Positions 26,986 through 34,508 of a stretch of DNA of 34,508 nucleotides are shown here, in pieces (within the stretch, counting starts at the first letter, position 1; every line of letters starts with the position of its first letter). The notes under the pieces were generated by a model. The model worked only from the letters and a program-made list of their open reading frames with translations, had not been told where the DNA came from and made no database searches. Origin of the DNA: Chryseobacterium gleum. GTDB lineage: Bacteria > Bacteroidota > Bacteroidia > Flavobacteriales_D > Crocinitomicaceae. The position numbers and the translations under genes are program-made. Where the stretch lies: assembly GCA_943326315.2 (NCBI GenBank), contig CALPSU020000003.1:1-34508 (forward strand), written 5' to 3'.

Positions 26986-27405
26986 TTATTTTTCTCGATC
27001 TATGATGTGTTGAATTGTTTTATTTTCTAAAATATTCAACGTTTCATCTCGCACTTCTTCCATCACAAAACGAAGACCACATGCATTTTCATCTGGACAT
27101 TCATCGCATATTTCATAATAATTTTTACTTGCACAAGGAAGTAAAGCAATTGGACCATTAAATAGACGAATTATAGTAGAAAGTTGAATTTCTGAAGGTT
27201 TTTTTCTAACAAAATAGCCACCACCTTTTCCCATTTTAGAACCTAAAACCCCATTTTTTTTCAATTCTAAAAGTATTGTTTCTAAAAATTTTCTCGGAAT
27301 ATTAGCTTCTTTAGCAACCTCAATAATTAAAGTTGGTTTTGTAGGGTCTTGCTTACATAAATAAGTAAGTGCATGAATAGCATATTTTGTTTTTTTAGAA
27401 AGCAT
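26986..27405 (-). CDS. Rrf2 family transcriptional regulator with C-terminal cysteine cluster
   Basis: 139 aa; MLSKKTKYAIHALTYL, IPRKFLETILLELKKNGVLGSKMGKGGGYFVRKKPSEI, LLPCASKNYYEICDECPDENACGLR. Confidence 0.93.
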   Translation of the reverse strand: MLSKKTKYAIHALTYLCKQDPTKPTLIIEVAKEANIPRKFLETILLELKKNGVLGSKMGKGGGYFVRKKPSEIQLSTIIRLFNGPIALLPCASKNYYEICDECPDENACGLRFVMEEVRDETLNILENKTIQHIIDREK

Positions 27406-27435
27406 AATTCAAATCTTGTAAATAGGTATTAATAT

Positions 27436-28212
27436 TTAATTTAAGCCTCTAATAATTCCTTTATCTGAATTATTTATAAATTCTAAAATTTCACCTCTTA
27501 ACTTAGTTTCAGGAAGGGTTTCTAAAATAGCAGCTATTCCTTTAGATACGTTATTGTTTTGAACATAAAGAATTCTATAAATATCTTCAATTTCACGAAC
27601 TTGTTCATCAATAAAACCTCTTCTTCGAATTCCAACCGAATTTACACCTGCATAAGTAAGTGGTTCTCTTGCTGCTTTAATATAAGGAGGTACATCTTTT
27701 CTTACTAAAGATGCTCCACCAATAAATGCATGAGCTCCAATATGAACAAATTGTTGAGCAACAACTGTACCTTCTAAAATTGCATAATCATCTATAGTAA
27801 CATGACCTGAAATTCCAACATAACTAGCAAGAATAACATTGTTTCCTATTAAGCAGTCATGAGCTATGTGTACATAGGTCATTAATAGACAGTTGTTTCC
27901 AATTTTAGTTGTAAGTCGATCTTTTGTACCTCTATGAATAGTTACACATTCTCTGATCGTAGTGTTATTTCCAATCTCAACAGTAGTATATTCTCCATCA
28001 AATTTTAAATCTTGAGGGATTACACCTATAACAGCGCCAGGGAAAATTTCACAACCTTCGCCTATTCTTGTTCCTGGATAAATAGAAACATTTGAATGTA
28101 TTTTAGTACCTGAACCAATCACAACATCATCATGAATAGTTGTAAAAGGACCGATAAAAACGTCCAATCCAATCGTTGCCTTTTCGGATATACTAGCTAA
28201 GTTGCTTATCAT
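27436..28212 (-). CDS. lpxA: UDP-N-acetylglucosamine acyltransferase
   Basis: 258 aa left-handed beta-helix hexapeptide repeats; VIGVIPQDLKFDGEYTTVEIGNNTTIRECVTIHRGT, AHDCLIGNNVILASYVGISGHV. Confidence 0.95.
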   Translation of the reverse strand: MISNLASISEKATIGLDVFIGPFTTIHDDVVIGSGTKIHSNVSIYPGTRIGEGCEIFPGAVIGVIPQDLKFDGEYTTVEIGNNTTIRECVTIHRGTKDRLTTKIGNNCLLMTYVHIAHDCLIGNNVILASYVGISGHVTIDDYAILEGTVVAQQFVHIGAHAFIGGASLVRKDVPPYIKAAREPLTYAGVNSVGIRRRGFIDEQVREIEDIYRILYVQNNNVSKGIAAILETLPETKLRGEILEFINNSDKGIIRGLN

Positions 28213-29617
28213 ATGTTTCTACTTTATCTTTCACAACTTGCGCAAGCATTTCAGCTTCCATTACAATTTGTCCATTTACGTATGCTTTTCCACCCATTTC
28301 AACTAAACCTCTTCTAATAGGAGAAAGCAAAAATAATTCAAAAACTAATGTGTCACCAGGAACTACTTTAGATTTAAATTTTACTTTATCTATTTTCATG
28401 AAGTAAGTTGAATATAAATGTGGATTTTCAATTTTACTTAATGCAAATATACCACCAACCTGAGCCATTGCTTCAATTTGTAATACACCTGGGAAAACCG
28501 GGTTTCCAGGAAAGTGTCCAGTGAAAATAGGTTCATTCATGGTGATGTTTTTAACACCAATAATTGAATCTTCACTTATAGACATAACTTTATCAACCAT
28601 TAAGAATGGATACCTATGCGGTAGCATTCTTTCAATATCATTAATGTTATATAAAGGCTCTACGGTTAAATCAAAGAAACGCGCAATTTTTCCTTTAGAT
28701 TTAAAATGGTCTTTAATTATTTTAGCAAATTTCACATTTCCGGAATGACCAGGTCTTGCACCAAGAATATGTGCTCTTATTGGTTTTCCAATTAATGCTA
28801 AATCACCAATTATATCTAGTAATTTATGACGTGCAGGTTCGTTTTCAAATTGTAATTTAGTTGTATTTAGAACACCGATACCATCTAATTTAATTTTTAA
28901 CTCTTCTTTCCCTAATAATTTTGCTAAATCATCAAGTTCTTCTTGCTTTACATCTGTTCTTTCAACTAAAACTATTGCATTATCTAAGTTTCCACCTTTT
29001 ATAAGGTTGTTTTTAGCTAAAAACTCTAATTCTCTCAGAAAAACAAATGTTCTGCACTTTGAAATTTCTTTTTTAAAGTCTGTTATAGCATATATTCCAG
29101 CATGTTGCGTTCCTAGTACTGGAGAATTATAATCTACCATTACCGTAACTCGATATCCAGGATCTGGAATAGCTAAAAATTCAGTTCCTTTTTCTAAATC
29201 TTCGAATTTTAAAATTTCATCTAATTCTAGATATACTCTATCAGCATCTTGATCTTCGTATCCAACTTCTTCAAATGCATTAACAAATAATAATGAGCTA
29301 CCATCCATAATAGGGATTTCAGGGCCATCAATTTTTATCAAAGCATTATCAATTTGCATTCCATATAAAGCTGCAAGTACATGTTCAGTTGTATATACAC
29401 GAGCGCCTTTTGATTCTAATGTTGTACCACGATCAGTAGCAACAACTAAATCAACATCAGCATTAATAATTGGTTGGCCTTCTAAGTCTATTCTTTGAAA
29501 TTTATAACCATGATTAGAAGGAGCAGGACAAATTTCAATATTTACCAATTCTCCTGTGTGAAGTCCAATTCCTTTTAATAAAACTGACTCTTTTAAAGTG
29601 CGTTGCTTTTCAGCCAT
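28193..29617 (-). CDS. lpxC-fabZ: Bifunctional UDP-3-O-acyl-N-acetylglucosamine deacetylase / 3-hydroxyacyl-ACP dehydratase (LpxC-FabZ fusion)
   Basis: 474 aa; LpxC part KGIGLHTGE, TTEHVLAALYGM, DGSSLLFV, HKLLDIIGDLALIG; FabZ part MLPHRYPFLMVDKV, GHFPGNPVFPGVLQIEAMAQVGG. Confidence 0.96.
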   Translation of the reverse strand: MAEKQRTLKESVLLKGIGLHTGELVNIEICPAPSNHGYKFQRIDLEGQPIINADVDLVVATDRGTTLESKGARVYTTEHVLAALYGMQIDNALIKIDGPEIPIMDGSSLLFVNAFEEVGYEDQDADRVYLELDEILKFEDLEKGTEFLAIPDPGYRVTVMVDYNSPVLGTQHAGIYAITDFKKEISKCRTFVFLRELEFLAKNNLIKGGNLDNAIVLVERTDVKQEELDDLAKLLGKEELKIKLDGIGVLNTTKLQFENEPARHKLLDIIGDLALIGKPIRAHILGARPGHSGNVKFAKIIKDHFKSKGKIARFFDLTVEPLYNINDIERMLPHRYPFLMVDKVMSISEDSIIGVKNITMNEPIFTGHFPGNPVFPGVLQIEAMAQVGGIFALSKIENPHLYSTYFMKIDKVKFKSKVVPGDTLVFELFLLSPIRRGLVEMGGKAYVNGQIVMEAEMLAQVVKDKVETYDKQLS

Positions 29618-29621
29618 TTCT

Positions 29622-30662
29622 TTATGCTTTAGTTAATTCTTTTAATTTATTTTCTAAATCTTGAAGTCTTTTCAAAATTTGCGGTAGTTTTCTAAAACCA
29701 AAATATGATTTTTTAAAATCCTCTAAAGAAATACCAGGTGACCCCATTAATGTATCTGCTTTTCGAACTGTATTTGGAATACCAGATTGAGCAACAATTT
29801 TTGTTCCATCCGCAATATGGATGTGACCACTAATTCCAGCTTGCCCACCAATCATAACATTTTCACCAATTTTAGTAGATCCTGCAACTCCAACTTGTGA
29901 CGCCATTACAGTATTTCTTCCTATTTCTACATTGTGCGCTACTTGTATTAGATTGTCTAATTTCACACCTTTGCGAATAACTGTTGAACCCATTGTAGCT
30001 CTATCGATTGTGCAATTTGATCCAATTTCAACATCGTCTTCAATCAACACATTTCCAATTTGAGGAATTTTTTGAAATTCTCCATTTTCATTTGGTGCAA
30101 ATCCAAACCCATCTGCACCTATAATAGTACCAGCATGAATTATACAATTATTTCCTAAAATACAATCAAAATAAACGGTTGAACCTGGGTGTAAAATACA
30201 ATTATCACCAATTTTAACATTTTCTCCTATATAAACATTAGGGTAAATAGTTACATTATTTCCAATTTTTGCGTTATCACTTATGTAACTAAAGGCTCCC
30301 AAATATAGATCTGACCCTATGATTGCTGAATCAGAAATGAAAGATGGTGATTCAATTTTTGGTTCTTTTTTTCGCATTTGATCATAAAATTCAAGCAGTT
30401 TAGCGAAGCAAGAATATGCATCATCAACCTTAATAAGTGTTAAGGTTGATGGTATTTCCTTAATAGGCACGAAAGTTTTATTTACGATACAAATAGATGC
30501 ACCGGTTGAGTATATGTATTCTTCGTATTTCGGGTTAGATAAAAATGAAAGCGTTCCGATTGAACCTTCCTCAATTTTAGACAATCCTTTTACGGTAACA
30601 TCTATATTTCCAAAGACTTCACCGTTTAAAATACCTGCTATTTGTTCTGCTGAAAATTCCAT
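29622..30662 (-). CDS. lpxD: UDP-3-O-(3-hydroxyacyl)glucosamine N-acyltransferase
   Basis: 346 aa; [25 protein letters not shown], hexapeptide repeats, [50 protein letters not shown]. Confidence 0.96.
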   Translation of the reverse strand: MEFSAEQIAGILNGEVFGNIDVTVKGLSKIEEGSIGTLSFLSNPKYEEYIYSTGASICIVNKTFVPIKEIPSTLTLIKVDDAYSCFAKLLEFYDQMRKKEPKIESPSFISDSAIIGSDLYLGAFSYISDNAKIGNNVTIYPNVYIGENVKIGDNCILHPGSTVYFDCILGNNCIIHAGTIIGADGFGFAPNENGEFQKIPQIGNVLIEDDVEIGSNCTIDRATMGSTVIRKGVKLDNLIQVAHNVEIGRNTVMASQVGVAGSTKIGENVMIGGQAGISGHIHIADGTKIVAQSGIPNTVRKADTLMGSPGISLEDFKKSYFGFRKLPQILKRLQDLENKLKELTKA

Positions 30663-30738
30663 CCTTCAAAAATATAAAAAACTAAACTCTAGTCTACAGA
30701 GACTGAATTAGAATTATTAACAATAGTTGTTTAGAAAG

Positions 30739-31440
30739 TTAAATACACTTGCTTTTGAAAGGAAGCGAGAAGTTTGTGATGTTTAATTTTGTTTTATACC
30801 AAATCACATCACAACCAATTTCTTGCTTTTTATCATTTGTAAATATTAAGTGATGTTCAGGTTTTGGAGATGCTGAAAGGTTTGATTTTGAGTAATCTAT
30901 CTTCCCAGATTTTTTTAAATATCTAAGGATTTCTTTAGAATTAATAAGCTTTAATTCTTCTTGTTGACAAGTAACATGTGCGCTTGAGTCAGGAAAAACT
31001 AAATCATCATCTTTAGGAAAGTATATTAGGTCTCCAAACCCTTTTTTGGTGTTTTGTGTTTTATTAGCATTTTTTTGAGAAAAATGAATTTCAGAAATAA
31101 AGCTCTCATCGGCTAAAGTGAAAAAGAATTTTAATTTACCTTTATTATTGATTTCTTTTTCAACAACATAAACTTTTGGATTTCCTTCTTTTTTACTTTC
31201 TTCAAAAAGAACTTCACCATCGTTTAAAATTAAAGTTAGATCTGTTTTTGTTAGTCCGAATTTTTTCATTTGTAAAGCTTCAGTTTCAGGTAAAACTAGA
31301 ATTCTTTCTAAGATACTATTTTTAACTCTGTTACCTGGAAGCCAACTACAACCTCTGTTTTGGAAAAAGAAAACGACGAAAACAAGTCCGACGCCAAAAC
31401 CAATTCCATAATATTTTAATCTACGAAAAATTGAGTCCAT
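30739..31440 (-). CDS. Hypothetical membrane-anchored protein
   Basis: 233 aa; N-terminal TM YYGIGFGVGLVFVVFFFQNRGCSWLPGNRVKNSILERIL; family not recognised with certainty. Confidence 0.7.
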   Translation of the reverse strand: MDSIFRRLKYYGIGFGVGLVFVVFFFQNRGCSWLPGNRVKNSILERILVLPETEALQMKKFGLTKTDLTLILNDGEVLFEESKKEGNPKVYVVEKEINNKGKLKFFFTLADESFISEIHFSQKNANKTQNTKKGFGDLIYFPKDDDLVFPDSSAHVTCQQEELKLINSKEILRYLKKSGKIDYSKSNLSASPKPEHHLIFTNDKKQEIGCDVIWYKTKLNITNFSLPFKSKCI

Positions 31441-31552
31441 TTATTGTTTTTTTAAGGTGCAAAGATACCTTATTTTTTAGACATTAATGAGACATTTTTT
31501 AATTACGCATTAGATTTTTAGACTTTAATAATTTTAGCTAAAATTTAGGCAT

Positions 31553-31580
31553 AAAAAAAAGGTTGCAGTAACAACCTTTT
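31553..31580 (-). terminator. Intrinsic terminator downstream of trxA
   Basis: Minus strand AAAAGGTTG-TTACTG-CAACCTTTTTTTT; arms 31557-31565 and 31572-31580. Confidence 0.88.
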
Positions 31581-31599
31581 AGTTTAATATATGATTTTA

Positions 31600-31920
31600 T
31601 TAGTTCAATATTGCATCTAATTTAGAAGCTAATTGTGCTTTTGGAACTGCTCCAACTGACTTGTCAGCTACTTCACCACCTTTAATAAAAAGGATTGTTG
31701 GAATATTTCTAACTCCAAATTTTGCAGAAATACCAGGATTCTCATCTACGTTAACTTTTCCAACTAATGCTCTACCTTCGTATTCAGTATATAATTCGTC
31801 AACAACTGGTCCAACCATACGACATGGTCCACACCATTCTGCCCAAAAATCAACTAATACTGGAATTTTAGAATTTAACACTAATTCTTCGAAGTTTGCG
31901 TCTGTAATTTCAACTGCCAT
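31600..31920 (-). CDS. trxA: Thioredoxin
   Basis: 106 aa; VLVDFWAEWCGPCRMVGPVVDEL, VNVDENPGISAKFGVRNIPTILFIKGG. Confidence 0.96.
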   Translation of the reverse strand: MAVEITDANFEELVLNSKIPVLVDFWAEWCGPCRMVGPVVDELYTEYEGRALVGKVNVDENPGISAKFGVRNIPTILFIKGGEVADKSVGAVPKAQLASKLDAILN

Positions 31921-31978
31921 AATTTCTATTTTTTTATAAAGTGATATTTATTTGAATTTTATTTTGTAAAAATAATTC

Positions 31979-32033
31979 TTGTTTACGTAACAATCAATTA
32001 TTTTGCCAATTTAAATATACTGTCAAATTGACA
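31979..32033. promoter_or_regulatory. Two palindromes upstream of trxA (TTGTTtacgtAACAA and TGTCAaatTGACA class)
   Basis: 31979-31993 TTGTTTACGTAACAA (5-bp arms) and 32021-32033 TGTCAAATTGACA (6-bp arms, 1-nt centre); centres about 41 bp apart. Confidence 0.3.
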
Positions 32034-32037
32034 AAAA

Positions 32038-32436
32038 CTAGTTCTCTATAGAAAATCGTTTCATAGTTTTTTGATTTTCAGTTCTTAATTGGTAGAAGTA
32101 AGTTCCGTTGGGTATCGTTTTTGTGTCGAATCGGATAATATTTCCGCCTTCGTTTACTTCTTTTTCTTGAATATTTAAATAGGTTGACAAGTCATCGTTT
32201 AATAATTCAAGAATTATTTCTCTCTTCCTGTTGGTTGTGAAATAAAATTCAACTTCTCCTTTAGCAGGATGAGTTTCAAGGCCATATAAAACACAATAAT
32301 CTTCAATTGGTACAGCACCTTTTCCGAGGTATTTCAATAATTTCTTATACGCTATAACAAGAATTAAAACTGCTAACGAAGTGTAGAGAACGCCAAGTGC
32401 TACTTTTCCAAATGTAAATCCCATTAAAACTATCAT
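32038..32436 (-). CDS. Hypothetical membrane-anchored protein with beta-sandwich-like C-terminus
   Basis: 132 aa; N-terminal TM then GGNIIRFDTKTIPNGTYFYQLRTENQKTMKRFSIEN; ATGA overlap with the upstream gene. Confidence 0.65.
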   Translation of the reverse strand: MIVLMGFTFGKVALGVLYTSLAVLILVIAYKKLLKYLGKGAVPIEDYCVLYGLETHPAKGEVEFYFTTNRKREIILELLNDDLSTYLNIQEKEVNEGGNIIRFDTKTIPNGTYFYQLRTENQKTMKRFSIEN

Positions 32437-32699
32437 AAAGCCATTAGTCCTTTAATTTTTGTTGCTTCTATATATATATTAATGATAGAATTTACATCTA
32501 ACATTAATTCTTTCGTTGTAATACTTATGAATTTACCTGAACTTGATTCGTGCATAGTAATTTCGCTTGAGGAGTTAAATAGTTCCATTGTCAACGCAAT
32601 GTTTTCAGAAGTGTTTGGAACGATGAATTTGAACATGTATACGTTTGGCCATTCTTCTAATTCCAATTGATTACGAAGATTTAAATAAGGATCATTCAT
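32433..32699 (-). CDS. DUF493 (YbeD-like) family protein
   Basis: LEEWPNVYMFKFIVPNTSENIALTMELFNSSSEITMHESSSGKFISITTKELM; Met8 (32699) gives a 4-bp ATGA overlap with the upstream stop. Confidence 0.7.
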   Translation of the reverse strand: MNDPYLNLRNQLELEEWPNVYMFKFIVPNTSENIALTMELFNSSSEITMHESSSGKFISITTKELMLDVNSIINIYIEATKIKGLMAL

Positions 32700-33280
32700 T
32701 TTTTTATCAATTTTCGGCACAAAGATAGTCGTTTAGCTTCGTTGATTAACATTTCTGGTAAAATGTTTCTTTTTGTATTTAAATCTTCGAATAAAAAACC
32801 GCCTTTAGAATTGAATTCTAAAATTGATTTTAAAATATTCATTGGGTCAGGTTCAATTGATATTAATATATTTTGTTTATTTAAATCATCTAAAATGATC
32901 CATTTTTCAGAATAGGAGTAATGTATAAAAATTAGCTCCATACTATAAATAGATAGTTCAATAGCAGATTTCGAATTGGTTATAGCGTTTTTTATTTGAT
33001 TTTTGATTCGTTGGTAATAATTGAAGCTTTCTAAAATGTTTTCAGAAAAAGCGTAAGTGTTTTTTTGGATTTCTTCAATTTTATTTATTTCGTCTCCTTT
33101 AAAATGAATGAATGCATCATGCATTTGCATCATTTTTTTTTCTTTAGCTAGAAAAACTTTTTCGATTGGAGGTTTTGAAATGAAGAATTGTTTGTATTCA
33201 AAAAGCCGTTCTTCATATAAGTCAAGCAAATCATCCTCCTGATTATGAGGAAAGAATAGAAGAGCTTCTTTAACTGTCAT
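32696..33280 (-). CDS. Hypothetical protein (194 aa)
   Basis: Complete ORF in a tight same-strand cluster; no family recognised. Confidence 0.65.
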   Translation of the reverse strand: MTVKEALLFFPHNQEDDLLDLYEERLFEYKQFFISKPPIEKVFLAKEKKMMQMHDAFIHFKGDEINKIEEIQKNTYAFSENILESFNYYQRIKNQIKNAITNSKSAIELSIYSMELIFIHYSYSEKWIILDDLNKQNILISIEPDPMNILKSILEFNSKGGFLFEDLNTKRNILPEMLINEAKRLSLCRKLIKK

Positions 33281-33283
33281 TTA

Positions 33284-34042
33284 TTAATGATTGGGCGTAT
33301 AATTTCTTTTGTTTTTACGCATTTTAATATTCATAAACTCAATAACTAATGAGAATCCCATGGCGAAGTAAACGTAATTTTTATTAATTTGAATTTCGAA
33401 AGATTCACATACTAAGATTACTCCGATAGCTACTAAAAAAGCAAGTGCAATCATTTTTATCGAAGGTCTTGTGTTAATGAAGTCGCTTACTTGTTTAGCG
33501 AAAATTAGCATAATAATCATGGAAATTATGACTGCTAGATAAATAATAATCATTGGGTCGGCATGTAGTTTTTCTTTAATGTCAGCCGTCAATCCAATAG
33601 CTGTAATGATAGAGTCAAAACTAAAAACAATATCAATCATAATAATTTGAAAGATAACCGCTCTTAAATTGTCTTTTCCTTTTTTTTCTTTTTCAAGATG
33701 GCCTTTCATGTTGTCTATCATTTCTTCTCCACTTTTATAGATTAGAAATAAACCCCCAGCAAATAAAACTAGATTATGACCACTAAAAAACTTCATTTCA
33801 CCGATTGAAAATAACGATGTATTTAGACTCATCATCCACGCTGCAATTGTAAGGAGAAATAATCTCACAATAAGTGCTAAAGCCAAACCTACTCTACGAG
33901 CAGTTCTTTGGTTTTTAACATGTAATTTATCAGTTATAATTGAAATGAAAATAATATTATCTATACCAAGAACAATCTCAAGCGTTGTTAGCATTAATAG
34001 GTATAAGAGTCCGTCAATTGATGTTAATACTGAAAAATCCAT
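33284..34042 (-). CDS. TerC family integral membrane protein
   Basis: ORF 33284..34099; Met20 (34042) MDFSVLTSIDGLLYLLMLTTLEIVLGIDNIIFISI is the likelier start; second motif IIMIDIVFSFDSIITAIGL. Confidence 0.92.
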   Translation of the reverse strand: MDFSVLTSIDGLLYLLMLTTLEIVLGIDNIIFISIITDKLHVKNQRTARRVGLALALIVRLFLLTIAAWMMSLNTSLFSIGEMKFFSGHNLVLFAGGLFLIYKSGEEMIDNMKGHLEKEKKGKDNLRAVIFQIIMIDIVFSFDSIITAIGLTADIKEKLHADPMIIIYLAVIISMIIMLIFAKQVSDFINTRPSIKMIALAFLVAIGVILVCESFEIQINKNYVYFAMGFSLVIEFMNIKMRKNKRNYTPNH

Positions 34043-34221
34043 TTTATTTATTTTTTTAAAAAAAATCACGTAAAAATAGTAAAAAAAACAGATTTTCATT
34101 TAGATTTGGCAACATTGATTTGTATATCTGCATTTTAACTTTGTCAAAATGCTGTTAATAACTCCTTTTTATAGGAATTATTTCGACTATAAAAAGCTGT
34201 AGAACTTAAAAATATTATAAT

Positions 34222-34229
34222 TACTTTTG
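34222..34229 (+). promoter_or_regulatory. Candidate -7 box TACTTTTG for purL
   Basis: TAnnTTTG match 18 nt upstream of ATG; no clear TTG at -33. Confidence 0.35.
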
Positions 34230-34247
34230 TTACACATTATTGATTTT

Positions 34248-34508
34248 ATGGAAAGCACTTTGAACCAAGAAGCAACTTTAGAACAAGCAGTAGAGCTTGG
34301 ATTACGTCCCGATGAATTTGAAATGATTAAAGGGATTTTAGGTCGCACACCTAATTTTACTGAAACGAGTGTTTACTCGGTGATGTGGTCAGAACATTGT
34401 TCATATAAAAATTCAATTTACTGGTTGAAACAATTACCTAAAGAAGGTCCTCATATGTTGGTAAAGGCAGGTGAAGAAAATGCGGGTATGGTTGATATTG
34501 GTGGCGGA
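34248..34508 (+). CDS. purL: Phosphoribosylformylglycinamidine synthase subunit PurL, N-terminus only (cut by window edge)
   Basis: Own translation: MESTLNQEATLEQAVELGLRPDEFEMIKGILGRTPNFTETSVYSVMWSEHCSYKNSIYWLKQLPKEGPHMLVKAGEENAGMVDIGG. Confidence 0.92.
   Translation, partial: MESTLNQEATLEQAVELGLRPDEFEMIKGILGRTPNFTETSVYSVMWSEHCSYKNSIYWLKQLPKEGPHMLVKAGEENAGMVDIGGG

Noticed and set aside
28193-29617. LpxC-FabZ fusion as a novel fusion
   Set aside because: This fusion is a known feature of Bacteroidota lipid A gene clusters; kept only as a feature.
30686-30705. AGTCT-acag-AGACT inverted repeat upstream of lpxD
   Set aside because: 5-bp arms; too short to separate from chance.
31661-31939. 92-aa + strand ORF
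   Set aside because: Antisense to trxA.
1-34508. Search for CRISPR arrays, transposases, integrases, phage genes, toxin-antitoxin or defence genes
   Set aside because: None seen on either strand; the window reads as ordinary chromosomal backbone, so I do not claim a new defence or mobile system.

Overview
AT-rich chromosomal window that looks like Bacteroidota (Flavobacteriales-like): fused lpxC-fabZ, TAnnTTTG-type promoters, and little sign of Shine-Dalgarno sites. Content is mostly housekeeping and envelope genes: a PyrR-like phosphoribosyltransferase (cut by the left edge), a dihydroorotase-family protein, a BatA-type membrane protein, an M1 peptidase, proC, nth, an OmpA-repeat protein, a MarR regulator with a TonB-dependent receptor-like protein, a Dus enzyme, fabG, a dicarboxylate symporter, an AlgI/AlgJ-like O-acyltransferase pair, a NatAB-like ABC transporter, an RlmD-like RNA methyltransferase, an Rrf2 regulator, lpxA/lpxC-fabZ/lpxD, thioredoxin, a small translationally coupled operon with DUF493 and TerC proteins, and purL (cut by the right edge). 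I saw no rRNA, tRNA, CRISPR array, transposase, prophage or obvious defence system. The most interesting signals are: (i) a compact minus-strand small-RNA candidate at about 23000-23103, with its own promoter, G-rich 5' repeat and strong terminator hairpin; (ii) two nucleic-acid enzymes (Nth and an RlmD-like methyltransferase) without the canonical 4Fe-4S cysteines; (iii) a dihydroorotase-like protein without the HxH metal motif; (iv) a perfect 16-bp inverted repeat spanning the stop codon of a duplicated OmpA-domain protein; (v) possible operator palindromes upstream of a TonB receptor-like gene and of trxA. All family calls come from reading motifs; no database search was run.
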